Of a DNA stretch of 64,000 nt, positions 7,718 to 16,432 are shown in pieces. The notes beneath the pieces are model-generated. The model saw only the letters and a program-made list of their open reading frames with translations. It made no database searches and was not told where the DNA came from. The DNA comes from Photorhabdus namnaonensis (GTDB lineage Bacteria; Pseudomonadota; Gammaproteobacteria; Enterobacterales; Enterobacteriaceae), in assembly GCF_001684335.1 (NCBI RefSeq), contig NZ_LOIC01000053.1:54432-118431 (forward strand), in the 5' to 3' direction. Every line of letters starts with the position of its first letter. Positions within the stretch are counted from its first letter, which is position 1. Both the position numbers and the translations under genes were made by a program.

Positions 7718-10700
7718 TTACACTTTTTCGATGTTGACCAAAAATGCCTTGTATTCCGGTGTATGCGCGTTGGCGTCACCGACGGAAGGTGTGAGAGTAT
7801 TTGCTAGAAAGCCTTTCCGGGTTACTCCGGCAAAACCCCAGTGACAAGGAATACCAACGGTTTCAACTTGCTTACCGTTAATGGTCAGTTGCTGAATTCG
7901 CTTGGTGACGACCGCTTTGGCTTTGATAAAACCGCGTTTGGAAGACACTTTGACTTCATCACCCTGAACAATGCCTTTTTCTGCCGCCAATTTTTCACCG
8001 ATTTCAATAAATTGTTCGGGCTGAACGATGGCGTTAAGTTGGGCATGTTTTGTCCAGTGACGAAACAGCTCAGTGATGGAATAGGTCGTTGCGACATAAG
8101 GGAATTCGTTGGCTTCCCCCATATAAGCAACGTCGGAACTAAAGATCCGCGCAACTGGGTTGGAGATAACATTTGGATGAAGTGGATTGGTGCCGATCGG
8201 TGATTCAATCGGTTCATAATGTTCAGGGAATGGCCCATCAGCCATTTTATCGATGGAAAACAGGCGGGCTACTCCCTCTGGTTGCATGATGAACGGCCCG
8301 ACATGGCTTCCCGGTTCAGCATTGTTGTAATCAACAACATCAAAGCCATGCCATCTATTGCCATCCCATTTAATCAGTTCACGATTTGGGTCCCACGGCT
8401 TGCCTTGTGGATCAACCGAAGCACGGTTGTAGAGTACCCGGCGGTTTTGCGGCCATGCCCACGCCCAACCCGGCGTACAGCCCAGACCGGATGGATCGGC
8501 GTTATCGCGGCGCGCCATCTGATTGCCTTGTTCGGTCCAACAACCGCTGTAGATCCAGCATAAGCTGAATGTGGAACCATCATCTTTTAGTTGAGAGAAG
8601 CTGGAAAGTTGCTGCCCTTTTTTCAGAATGATATTGCCGTTTTCATCTTTAATATCCGTTAATGCTTTGCCATTGGCTTCACGGGCAACTTCTTCCGGTG
8701 TCGGATCTTCCGGGTTTTGATAATCCCATGACAGATTCATAATAGGTTCCGCGTAAGCACCCCCTTCTTCACGATAAAGTTTGCGCAGACGTTGCAGCAA
8801 TTTGCCAAGAATTTTACCGTCATGCAGCGCTTCTCCCGGTGGCTGTGCGCCAGCCCAGTGCCATTGCAGCCAACGGCCTGAATTAACAATCGATCCATTT
8901 TCTTCGGCAAAGCAGGAGGAGGGCAGGCGAAAAACCTCAGTTTGAATATCAGCCGGATTGACATCATTCATCTCGCCGTGGTTTTGCCAGAAGTTAGAGG
9001 ATTCCGTGATCAACGGGTCGATCACCACCAGATATTTTAATTTAGCCAATGCTCTGCTGGATTTATTCTTATCCGGGAATGCCGCTAATGGGTTAAAACC
9101 CTGAACGATGTAGCCGTTCATTTTGCCTTGAGTCATTAACTCAGCTTGCGCCATGATATCGTAGCTTTTATCCCATTTGGGCAGCCAATCGTAACCCCAG
9201 TCATTTTCTGCGGTAGCGTGTTCGCCCCAGAAACCTTTTAATAAGCTGATAAAGAAATTTGGCGTGTTTTTCCAGTAGTTAACCTGATTGGCAACCAAGG
9301 TTTTTGGTGTTGTCTGCGCCAGATAGGTTGCCAGATTCTCTTGTTTCTCATTTGGCAGAGGCAGATAGCCGGGCAGATTCAGTGACAGTAAACCAAGATC
9401 ACTGTAACCCTGAATATTCGAGTGACCGCGCAATGCGTTAACGCCACCGCCCGGCATGCCGACGTTACCTAACAGTAACTGAACCATTGCCGCGGCGCGG
9501 ATAATTTGAGCGCCGCCGGTGTGGTGAGTCCAACCCAGTGCGTAGAGAATAGTTGCGGTACGATGGGTTACGGCGGTCGTTGCCAGTTGGGAACAGATAT
9601 AGAGGAAATCGGCTTTTGACGTGCCGCACAAATTGGAAACTTGTTCAGGGGTATAGCGTTCAACGTGATTTTTCAGTAGGTTCCAGACACAACGTGGGTG
9701 AGATAGCGTGTCATCCCGTTTGGCATACCCCTGTTCATCGGTTTCGTAATGCCATGAAGATTTGTCATAGCTCTTGGTATCTGGATCAAAGCCGCTGAAT
9801 AGGCCATCTACAAACTGATAATCTTCTCGAACAATTAAACAGGCATTGGTGTAAGCCTTAACATATTCGGATTGGATTTTGTTGTTGAACATCAGATATC
9901 GGAGCACGCCCAGTAAGAACGCGGTATCTGAACCGGCACGAATCGGCGCGTAGAAATCGGCTACAGCGGCACTGCGATTGAAGCGAGGATCAACCACGAT
10001 CACTTGAGCGTTGTTTTTAATTTTTGCTTCAATAACCCATTTGAAACCGACTGGGTGGGCTTCAGCGGCGTTTCCCCCCATGATCAGAACAACGTTGGCG
10101 TTTTTGATATCTACCCAGTTATTGGTCATGGCGCCTCGGCCAAACGTTGGCCCCAAAGCGGAAACTGTTGGGCCGTGGCAAAGGCGCGCCTGACAATCGA
10201 TAGCGATCATGCCTAGTGAGCGGGTGAATTTTTGGTCGAGAATACCTGTTTCATTACTGGCTGCGGAAGAGCAGAGCATACCCGTTGTTAGCCAGCGGTT
10301 AACGGTGACGTTGTTTTCATTCTTCTCAACAAAGTTGGCGTCGCGGTCATCTTTCATCAAACGGGCAATGCGTTCAATGGCTTCATTCCAACTGATGCGT
10401 TGCCATTTATCCGAACCCGCGGCGCGGTATTCGGGGTAATGAAGGCGGTTTTTACTGCGAATATAATCGAGTACTCCGGCTCCTTTCGGGCACAATGAGC
10501 CTCGACTGACTGGGTGATCGGGATCACCTTCGATATGAAAAATATTCTCTTTGGCATTTTTTGCACCATCACCCAGGCTGTACATTAAAATGCCACAACC
10601 AACGGAACAATAGGTGCAGTTATTACGGATTTCACGCGAGCGCAGTAGTTTGTACTGACGAGTTTCAGCCAACGCAACGGATGGAGCAAATCCTAGCGCG

Positions 10701-10765
10701 GCGACTGTTGTTCCCGCCATACCTCCCGCGCAGATCTTGAAGAAAGCTCTTCTGCTGACCTGCAT
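7718..10765 (-). CDS. fdoG: Formate dehydrogenase major (alpha) subunit, cysteine variant
   Basis: A 1015-residue molybdopterin formate dehydrogenase of the FdnG/FdoG family, oxidising formate to CO2 in the periplasm. The N-terminus is a Tat signal (SRRAFFK, then a hydrophobic stretch ending ALA), followed by the [4Fe-4S] motif CTYCSVGCG...CPKG. In E. coli the active site is selenocysteine 196 in a VUHGPT context. Here codon 196, at 10178-10180, reads TGC, giving ARLCHGPT, so this is a Cys enzyme needing no SelB/SECIS. The rest of the protein is collinear with the E. coli enzymes. Whether it corresponds to FdnG or FdoG is uncertain: the start MQVSRR and signal ending resemble FdoG, while the length equals FdnG. 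Confidence 0.95.
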   Translation of the reverse strand: MQVSRRAFFKICAGGMAGTTVAALGFAPSVALAETRQYKLLRSREIRNNCTYCSVGCGILMYSLGDGAKNAKENIFHIEGDPDHPVSRGSLCPKGAGVLDYIRSKNRLHYPEYRAAGSDKWQRISWNEAIERIARLMKDDRDANFVEKNENNVTVNRWLTTGMLCSSAASNETGILDQKFTRSLGMIAIDCQARLCHGPTVSALGPTFGRGAMTNNWVDIKNANVVLIMGGNAAEAHPVGFKWVIEAKIKNNAQVIVVDPRFNRSAAVADFYAPIRAGSDTAFLLGVLRYLMFNNKIQSEYVKAYTNACLIVREDYQFVDGLFSGFDPDTKSYDKSSWHYETDEQGYAKRDDTLSHPRCVWNLLKNHVERYTPEQVSNLCGTSKADFLYICSQLATTAVTHRTATILYALGWTHHTGGAQIIRAAAMVQLLLGNVGMPGGGVNALRGHSNIQGYSDLGLLSLNLPGYLPLPNEKQENLATYLAQTTPKTLVANQVNYWKNTPNFFISLLKGFWGEHATAENDWGYDWLPKWDKSYDIMAQAELMTQGKMNGYIVQGFNPLAAFPDKNKSSRALAKLKYLVVIDPLITESSNFWQNHGEMNDVNPADIQTEVFRLPSSCFAEENGSIVNSGRWLQWHWAGAQPPGEALHDGKILGKLLQRLRKLYREEGGAYAEPIMNLSWDYQNPEDPTPEEVAREANGKALTDIKDENGNIILKKGQQLSSFSQLKDDGSTFSLCWIYSGCWTEQGNQMARRDNADPSGLGCTPGWAWAWPQNRRVLYNRASVDPQGKPWDPNRELIKWDGNRWHGFDVVDYNNAEPGSHVGPFIMQPEGVARLFSIDKMADGPFPEHYEPIESPIGTNPLHPNVISNPVARIFSSDVAYMGEANEFPYVATTYSITELFRHWTKHAQLNAIVQPEQFIEIGEKLAAEKGIVQGDEVKVSSKRGFIKAKAVVTKRIQQLTINGKQVETVGIPCHWGFAGVTRKGFLANTLTPSVGDANAHTPEYKAFLVNIEKV

Positions 10766-10988
10766 CGGTCTTCTCCTTATTTTTTGAATGACGACATTGC
10801 TTTACTTTTGATGCAATAACACATTGACGAATCAAGCGAAATTGCCTTCATAGCCCGGCTCGTTTGTCAATCAAAACACTCCTGGGTATCAAGGAGAACC
10901 CACTGCATTGATGAGTTGTAAACTACCTGAGGTTATCAGCCAATAATAGCACCAGTCAGTTTTTGAGAAACCTCTATATTACCCTTAG

Positions 10989-11014
10989 GCGACTTGAAAG
11001 ATGACGGGTATATA
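10989..11014 (+). repeat. Fragment of the 125-bp inverted repeat
   Basis: The stretch GACTTGAAAGATGACGGGTAT equals one end of the repeat seen complete at 16282-16405 and 62178-62303. Only about 25 bases are present, so this is a degraded end. Confidence 0.7.
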
Positions 11015-11021
11015 AATTGAC

Positions 11022-11051
11022 AAGAGGCGCCCATTGGGAATAGCGCCTCTT
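11022..11051 (-). terminator. Terminator after the MATE gene
   Basis: A perfect nine-base stem AAGAGGCGC / GCGCCTCTT, followed on the minus strand by TGTCAATTT. It lies about 80 bases beyond the stop of the MATE transporter gene. The remaining bases of the 10766-11132 spacer show nothing else coding and must include the fdo promoter. Confidence 0.6.
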
Positions 11052-11132
11052 ATTGTGGAAGTTTAGCAGGAAAATAAATGATTTTAGGGCAGTTGGTGGA
11101 ATGGTTATTTTAACTATCCACAATTGTGATAA

Positions 11133-12473
11133 TTAAATATCGAGTCGTTTAGTTTGCCATTTTTTTGATTTCCAACGCCAGATATTGGTCAGCCCACGTA
11201 GCCATTCATCACAGAAGAAACCGATCCAAATACCTAAAATGCCCATTTCCATTTTAATCCCCAGAAAATACCCTATCGGAATAGCAATACCCCACATAAA
11301 GAATATTGCCGCATATAGTGGGAAACGGGCGTCACCGGAAGCGCGTAACGCGTTCACCATAACGATATTTGCGGTGCGGATTGGCTCGAGAAAAACAGAC
11401 AACAAGAATAGAGGTAACAACAGCTTGATAATGGCTTCATCTTGCGTCAGGAAATGCAGAATCGGCATTCTGAACAGCCAGAAAGCGGCGACCACGCCAA
11501 TGGTGACGATACAGCCAATTTTCAGACTATTAAGGCCACGAATATAAGCATCTTCGAACCGTTTAGCGCCGACCAGATGGCCGACCATAATTTCGTTGCC
11601 AATGCTGACAGAGATGCCAAACAACATCACAAACAGCGATAGCTGGAAATAGAGAGTTTGCGCTGCCAATGGAATTTCACCCATCAGTCCAATGAATGCT
11701 ATGGCCGCCATATATTGCAGTATCCATACCAAGTTTTCCCCTGCCGCGGGTAAACCGATATATAAGATCTTGCCCAACATACTTTTTGACCAGCGCAGGA
11801 AACCTGCCAGCGTAAATTTGATCCGCAGGCCATAACTGAGCAGGCAGAATAGTAGGATCACGGCGACAATCCGGCCAAAGACCGTAGACCAGGCAACCCC
11901 TTCCAGACCATATTGAGGTAATCCGAAGAAGCCATATAGGACGATCATATTACCTAGCACTGTCAGCAAGTTAGCAATCAAAGTAACATACATTGCCGCT
12001 TTCGATTTCCCATAAACCCGCAAACAAGCAGCCAGAATAATCGAAATAGCTTCGGGGATCAGGCAGATGCCGAGAATGTGCAGATAGTTAAAACCATCTT
12101 CCATCAGATGTTCCGGCATATTCATGATCTGCAAGAGCTTATAGCCGAAGAAGATAGTAATCAGCGCACAGCTAAACCCAAGCAAGAAGTTGAATGCAAT
12201 AGAAATATGGATCGCCTGGCTAGCTTTATCCCGTTTTCCGGCGCCAATATATTGAGCAATGACGACACTGCATCCAACACTGATAAAGTTGAAGATAGTG
12301 ATAAACAGATCAAATACCTGATTACCTACAGCCATAGCAGCCAGATAAGAAGTAGAAACATGGCTCACCATATAAGTGTTAATTAATAATGTGGCCAGAT
12401 GAAGGAGAATATCAATAAAAATCGGCCAGCTTAACGAAAAGAGCGAGCGCTCAGTAACATCAGTTTGATGCAT
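11133..12473 (-). CDS. MATE-family multidrug exporter
   Basis: A 446-residue membrane protein with about twelve hydrophobic segments in two similar halves, as in MATE (NorM/DinF) exporters that expel cationic drugs or metabolites using Na+ or H+. Typical family text can be read: SWPIFIDILL in the first helix, VAIGNQVFD-like wording (AVGNQVFDLF), GCSVVIAQYIGAG and, in the second half, ISIGNEIMVGHLVGA. No dedicated regulator lies beside it. It is monocistronic, with its own terminator. The substrate cannot be predicted. Confidence 0.9.
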   Translation of the reverse strand: MHQTDVTERSLFSLSWPIFIDILLHLATLLINTYMVSHVSTSYLAAMAVGNQVFDLFITIFNFISVGCSVVIAQYIGAGKRDKASQAIHISIAFNFLLGFSCALITIFFGYKLLQIMNMPEHLMEDGFNYLHILGICLIPEAISIILAACLRVYGKSKAAMYVTLIANLLTVLGNMIVLYGFFGLPQYGLEGVAWSTVFGRIVAVILLFCLLSYGLRIKFTLAGFLRWSKSMLGKILYIGLPAAGENLVWILQYMAAIAFIGLMGEIPLAAQTLYFQLSLFVMLFGISVSIGNEIMVGHLVGAKRFEDAYIRGLNSLKIGCIVTIGVVAAFWLFRMPILHFLTQDEAIIKLLLPLFLLSVFLEPIRTANIVMVNALRASGDARFPLYAAIFFMWGIAIPIGYFLGIKMEMGILGIWIGFFCDEWLRGLTNIWRWKSKKWQTKRLDI

Positions 12474-13309
12474 TTGAAAAACCTACTTATTGAAAAAAGT
12501 AAATGAATTATTTCTTGAGATGCCGCGTACTCAGGAAATATTCAAGCATTGTACATGGTTTATTTATCCGTTAACAGAGATGAGATAAAGAAAGATAAAA
12601 AGGTGAATTCTGTAATTGGATTTGTTCTGCTTGAAAAATTTCTTGTGGCGTGAATTAAATAACGATCGATGTATATCATAAGGGGAACGATTGGCAACAA
12701 ATATCAGCGTTATTATTTGCCAGATATGTTAGCGAAATTGATAAATTTTTGCCGAATATGTTGTACAGGGTGGATGTGGCATCTGAGCAGTGGATGGTTT
12801 TGTTATTACCGGAAAGGCGGCTAAATTTAGCGCCTGTTTTTCCGCTGTGGATGTATATACTGCGACTACAGTACTATTAATACATTTAGTTAATACATTA
12901 GTTGGTACAAGTAAATGTAGATCAAAAAGTAAATAAATTTAATTGTAAATAATTAAGATATTTAAATGATTATCTGAATTGATAAAAAATTTAAACACCA
13001 ATTTTTAAAAATATTTTATATAATTTCTTTAATGTATTATTAGTGTTTATGAGATATCAATTTTTTTAGGTATAAATACTTAACACGCCCAAAAAGTCAT
13101 TAGATAATTTTATTTAAATATTATTTACTGTTTGATATTGATGAATAATTTTGTTGAGCTGTGAGATTTTTCGAATCTGGTTATTCAATTTTTTATGATA
13201 ACTTAAACGATTTATCAACGAAATGATAGAAAAAATCTTTTGGTTAAGTTTTGTTCTATAATTAATTTCAAGGAGTCGAATATAAGGAAATGAAAATATA
13301 CCATTCAGC
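12474..13309. other. AT-rich spacer with one isolated plus-strand hairpin
   Basis: About 840 bases without a convincing gene. At 12815-12834 an inverted repeat built around GCTAAATTTAGC is followed by a T run (12836-12842), which would end a plus-strand transcript although no plus-strand gene precedes it. Either a small RNA or a decayed gene is possible. The rest is AT-rich with many stops. Confidence 0.45.
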
Positions 13310-13320
13310 GAGGTGATATG

Positions 13321-13551
13321 ATGATAAATAGACCACAATACCAGTTACTTTGGGCCTTTTTAACGTTGACTTTCTTTTCTGCCTTTTCTACACCTACCCA
13401 TGCTTGTATATTGTACCCGCATTTTCCTATATGTGCGGCAAAATGCGTTATTTTTTCATCTCATACTGCAACATGTATTATCGGTTCTCATGCTTCTGAT
13501 CATTTAACTCCTGATTATCCACCGTCTATTGTGTCTGAAAAAAGTAGTTGA
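13321..13551 (+). CDS. Small secreted Cys-containing protein, unknown
   Basis: A 76-residue frame with a well-placed ribosome site (GAGGTG five bases before the ATG at 13321; an ATG at 13318 is too close). The N-terminus reads as a signal peptide: a basic start, a hydrophobic stretch LLWAFLTLTFFSAF, then THA before a Cys. The mature part has about four cysteines (HACILYP, PICAAKC, ATCIIGS) and a Pro/Ser-rich tail. The Ala-Cys junction could be a lipobox or signal peptidase I site followed by disulfides. I do not recognise the family. A strong terminator follows at 13631-13651, which supports a real transcript. Confidence 0.45.
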   Translation: MINRPQYQLLWAFLTLTFFSAFSTPTHACILYPHFPICAAKCVIFSSHTATCIIGSHASDHLTPDYPPSIVSEKSS

Positions 13552-13630
13552 TCGAAAGTGGAGTTCTATTGATATTCAGTTAGCACAGTTATTGTGTTAT
13601 GCGGAATTCTACCTGGGTTTTTTTTATTTT

Positions 13631-13651
13631 CCGCCCTTTAGTGAAGGGCGG
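13631..13651. terminator. Terminator, probably bidirectional
   Basis: An eight-base stem CCGCCCTT / AAGGGCGG with a TAGTG loop, preceded and followed by T/A-rich tracts. It lies between the plus-strand small gene and the minus-strand VOC gene, so it can serve both. Confidence 0.75.
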
Positions 13652-13746
13652 ATTTTATAAGTTGATTTATTATTTTAAAATAGAGTAAATTGGAGGGTAT
13701 ATTTTAACTAGTTAAGGTTTATATTTTTAATGTTAATTGAGTTGAA

Positions 13747-14178
13747 TTAATACGCCATTATATTTTCTATGAATTGGCTGAAACGTAGCAGATAGCCGTC
13801 AGGATCTTGCACAAGAAATTCTCGTTGGCATGCAATGACTTCATCAATACGGTAGTGATTATCTTTAACCTCTCGGTAGAGTTTGATGTTATTAACTTTT
13901 AAGTTGTTCAGCAAAGGTGTTAAGTCATCAACTTCAATCTGAAAATTAATCCCCCTTCCAAGAGGATAATTTAATGAGGCAGTGTTCCAGCCATCATCAT
14001 GTAGTGCTTCAAGCATAAGTTGTGCCTCACCAAGTGCTAAATACGCAAAATCTGGGTTATTCCGGCGAATAAGCAATTGGAAACCTAAGATTCTTTGGTA
14101 AAAATCTAGAGATAGAGAAAAATCAGTGACGGTAAATTCTGGAACCATTCGATTCCAATAGGGTTTATGTTGTTCCAT
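13747..14178 (-). CDS. VOC-family (glyoxalase/bleomycin-resistance-like) protein
   Basis: A 143-residue single-domain protein of the vicinal oxygen chelate fold. The start VPEFTVTDFSLSLDFYQRILGFQ and the end FLVQDPDGYLLRF are the standard beta-alpha-beta pattern of glyoxalase/dioxygenase/bleomycin-binding proteins. The final DPDGYLLRF resembles bleomycin-resistance proteins, which sequester the drug, more than metal-dependent glyoxalase I. No operon partner is seen. The ligand is unknown. Confidence 0.85.
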   Translation of the reverse strand: MEQHKPYWNRMVPEFTVTDFSLSLDFYQRILGFQLLIRRNNPDFAYLALGEAQLMLEALHDDGWNTASLNYPLGRGINFQIEVDDLTPLLNNLKVNNIKLYREVKDNHYRIDEVIACQREFLVQDPDGYLLRFSQFIENIMAY

Positions 14179-14526
14179 ATGTTGTCCTATATTCTACGAT
14201 GTCTATTTTATTATATGAGAATAGATTAATTCTATCCAGAATGAAAATATTATAGTCTAATGAATTAAATAGTAATAGGTCTAATAAAGCTATTTTTTAT
14301 TCCTGAGAAATCTTAGTAAATAATGCTATTAATTCTTACGTTATTTAACTTGATTTTTTAAGCTCTTATAGGATGGTTTACTGTGTTAGTAATTAACTTA
14401 ATTGATGGTGCTTAATTGTATTGTTATATTTATTAAACTAAATTTATTATCTGTTTTTCTTGTTGATTTATATGATTCATTAAGTTGAATTCATATGTAA
14501 AATTATATTTATGATATTTTTATTTT

Positions 14527-14542
14527 TGTGGAATTGGTCACG
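14527..14542 (+). promoter_or_regulatory. Probable CRP site of the tna operon
   Basis: TGTGG-N6-TCACG, a good match to the CRP consensus TGTGA-N6-TCACA. It lies 52 bases before the tnaC start. The sequence TATATCT around 14561 could be the -10, putting CRP near -41. The tna operons of E. coli and Proteus are CRP-dependent. The spacer 14179-14526 shows nothing else. Confidence 0.55.
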
Positions 14543-14594
14543 GATAATTTAAATATTATCTATATCTTAATGGTTGATTTTAATCAGGGAATAA

Positions 14595-14702
14595 ATGCAT
14601 TTTATGATTTCTATATTTTTACGTTATTATTTTATTTGTTCTTGTAATATGCAAGCATGGTTTAATGTCGATCACCGTATTTCTCATTTTTTCCCTGATT
14701 AG
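14595..14702 (+). CDS. tnaC: TnaC tryptophanase leader peptide
   Basis: A 35-codon frame with AGGGA four bases before the ATG. Its C-terminal part reads AWFNVDHRISHFFPD. In E. coli TnaC the residues needed for tryptophan-induced ribosome stalling are Trp12, Asp16 and Pro24. Here Trp22, Asp26 and Pro34 have exactly the same spacing (4 and 8), within a WFN[IV]D core shared with other TnaC peptides. One residue (Asp35) follows Pro before the TAG stop; the Proteus leader also has residues after its Pro. The tnaA start follows after 125 bases, space for Rho loading. Regulation by Trp-dependent antitermination is the known mechanism; that it works here is inference. Confidence 0.85.
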   Translation: MHFMISIFLRYYFICSCNMQAWFNVDHRISHFFPD

Positions 14703-14827
14703 CTGTTCTGGTTATATTTAAAAATTAAATATTGTAATCACTACATTTATTCTGGCGTATTTCTGGCTGTTCTTGGGAATTTGTCTGAATTATGCGGTAT
14801 AGCCAACTATTGGATAAAAAAATATAT

Positions 14828-16228
14828 ATGAAACGTATTCCAGAACCTTTCCGTATTAAAATGGTAGAAAATATTCGCATGACTACTCGTGCTGAACGTG
14901 AAAAAGCGTTAGAAGAAGCCGGGTATAATCCATTCTTATTACCTAGTGACGCAGTTTATATTGATTTGCTGACAGATTCCGGTACTGGGGCAATGAGTGA
15001 TCGCCAGTGGGCGGGGATGATGATGGGGGATGAAGCTTATGCAGGTTCCCGTAACTATTATCATCTATGTGATAAAGTTAATGAATTAATTGGTTATCAA
15101 TATACTATTCCAACTCATCAAGGGCGTGGAGCGGAACAGATTTTATTTCCGTCGTTAATTGCCCGTAAAAAAGCGCAAGGTGGTGCAAAGCATCCGGTCT
15201 TCATTTCTAATTTCCATTTTGATACGACAGCGGCTCATGTTGAATTAAATGGCGCGAAAGCGATTAATGTCGTCACATCAAAAGCCTTTGATACAACCAC
15301 TTATTATGATTGGAAAGGCGATTTTGATATTGATGAATTGAAAAAAACGATAGCAGAACAGGGTGATGATAATGTTGTCGCGATTATTACAACGGTTACC
15401 TGTAATAGTTCCGGTGGTCAGCCCATCTCTATCGCTAATATGAAAACTGTGTATGAGATTGCGAAGCAATATGATATTCCTGTGGTGATTGATTCAGCTC
15501 GTTTCTGTGAAAATGCTTGGTTTATTAAGCAAAGAGAAAAGGGGTACGAAAATAAATCCGTTAAACAGATCGTCAAAGAGATGTATCAATATGGCGATAT
15601 GTTAACAATGTCGGCTAAAAAAGATCCTTTGGTCAATATTGGCGGTCTTTGCTGTTTCCGTGATGATGAAGATCTCTTTAGTGAAGTGCGTACCCGCTGT
15701 GTGCCAATGGAAGGGTTTGTCACTTATGGCGGTCTTGCCGGGCGCGATATGGCGGCATTGGCAATTGGTCTTGAAGAGGGAATGAATGAAGATTATCTGG
15801 CATATCGTATTAATCAGGTGGCTTATTTAGGTGACAGGTTAAGAGAAGCAGGTATTCCTATTCAATATCCAACCGGTGGTCATGCTGTATTTGTTGACGC
15901 TAAATTATTATTACCACATATTCCGGGAGAACAATTCCCGGCTCATGCACTGAATAATGCATTATATCTGGAGGCCGGAATAAGAAGTGTGGAAATTGGT
16001 TCTTTGTTATTAGGTCGTGACCCAGAAACCGGAAAACAGAAACCATCACCAATGGAACTTTTGCGATTAACTATTCCTCGTCGCGTTTATACTAATGATC
16101 ATATGGATTATGTTGTAGAAGCCTTTATTTCCTTGAAGGAGGGATTTTCTCAGATTAAAGGGTTAACTTTTACTTATGAACCATCGGTATTACGTCATTT
16201 TGTTGCAAGATTAAAACCAATTAAATAA
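14828..16228 (+). CDS. tnaA: Tryptophanase
   Basis: A 466-residue pyridoxal-phosphate lyase that splits tryptophan to indole, pyruvate and ammonia. The PLP lysine is in MSAKKDP, and the family text [17 protein letters not shown] and [10 protein letters not shown] is intact. It is distinguished from tyrosine phenol-lyase by [15 protein letters not shown], where the lyase for tyrosine has an Arg (SMERG). The sequence is closest in memory to Proteus vulgaris tryptophanase (for example [18 protein letters not shown]). I start at ATG 14828 ([12 protein letters not shown]), matching the Proteus start; an in-frame ATG at 14792 lies in the Rho-loading spacer. It is preceded by tnaC and followed by a hairpin and then tnaB. 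Confidence 0.96.
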   Translation: MKRIPEPFRIKMVENIRMTTRAEREKALEEAGYNPFLLPSDAVYIDLLTDSGTGAMSDRQWAGMMMGDEAYAGSRNYYHLCDKVNELIGYQYTIPTHQGRGAEQILFPSLIARKKAQGGAKHPVFISNFHFDTTAAHVELNGAKAINVVTSKAFDTTTYYDWKGDFDIDELKKTIAEQGDDNVVAIITTVTCNSSGGQPISIANMKTVYEIAKQYDIPVVIDSARFCENAWFIKQREKGYENKSVKQIVKEMYQYGDMLTMSAKKDPLVNIGGLCCFRDDEDLFSEVRTRCVPMEGFVTYGGLAGRDMAALAIGLEEGMNEDYLAYRINQVAYLGDRLREAGIPIQYPTGGHAVFVDAKLLLPHIPGEQFPAHALNNALYLEAGIRSVEIGSLLLGRDPETGKQKPSPMELLRLTIPRRVYTNDHMDYVVEAFISLKEGFSQIKGLTFTYEPSVLRHFVARLKPIK

Positions 16229-16239
16229 TAATAAATATC

Positions 16240-16266
16240 GGGATGCTTCTTGTTTAAGGGCATCCC
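16240..16266 (+). terminator. Hairpin after tnaA
   Basis: Stem GGGATGC / GCATCCC followed by CAATTTTA, 11 bases after the tnaA stop. It may partly terminate transcription before tnaB, lowering permease expression. Confidence 0.5.
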
Positions 16267-16281
16267 CAATTTTACTGCTTA

Positions 16282-16405
16282 ATACCCGTTATCTTTCAAG
16301 TTGCCTCTTTGTTGGCCGCACTCGCTCACCCGGTCACATAGTTCGCTATGTTCCCGGGGATTTGCTCCCTTGCCGTCGCGATGCATCTTGAAATCCATAG
16401 GGTAT
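16282..16405. repeat. 125-bp inverted repeat, complete copy
   Basis: A roughly 124-base element with imperfect terminal inverted repeats: one end is ATACCCGTTATCTTTCAAG, the other reads inward as ATACCCTATGGATTTCAAG. The centre contains ACTCGCTCACCCGGTCACATAG and further inverted segments. A second complete copy in the opposite orientation is at 62178-62303, a half copy at 42221-42276 and an end fragment at 10989-11014. It has no coding capacity and looks like a MITE or ERIC-type intergenic repeat. Here it sits between tnaA and tnaB. Confidence 0.85.
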
Positions 16406-16432
16406 ATATAAAGTCACGCTAGGGTAACGCAT

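Noticed and set aside
10178-10180. Search for an in-frame TGA selenocysteine codon and SECIS hairpin in fdoG
   Set aside because: The codon is TGC, the frame is fully open, and no SECIS element is needed.
13114-13338. Minus-strand frame of 74 codons, Ile/Asn/Lys-rich
   Set aside because: The residue make-up is what random AT-rich DNA gives, there is no family resemblance, and it overlaps the better supported small secreted gene on the other strand.
14792-14827. Upstream in-frame ATG that would extend tryptophanase by 12 residues
   Set aside because: It lies in the tnaC-tnaA spacer; the ATG at 14828 gives the normal family start [12 protein letters not shown].
14828-16228. Possibility that tnaA is a tyrosine phenol-lyase
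   Set aside because: [19 protein letters not shown] resembles that enzyme, but the specificity region reads [12 protein letters not shown], lacking its Arg, and a TnaC leader and TnaB permease flank the gene.
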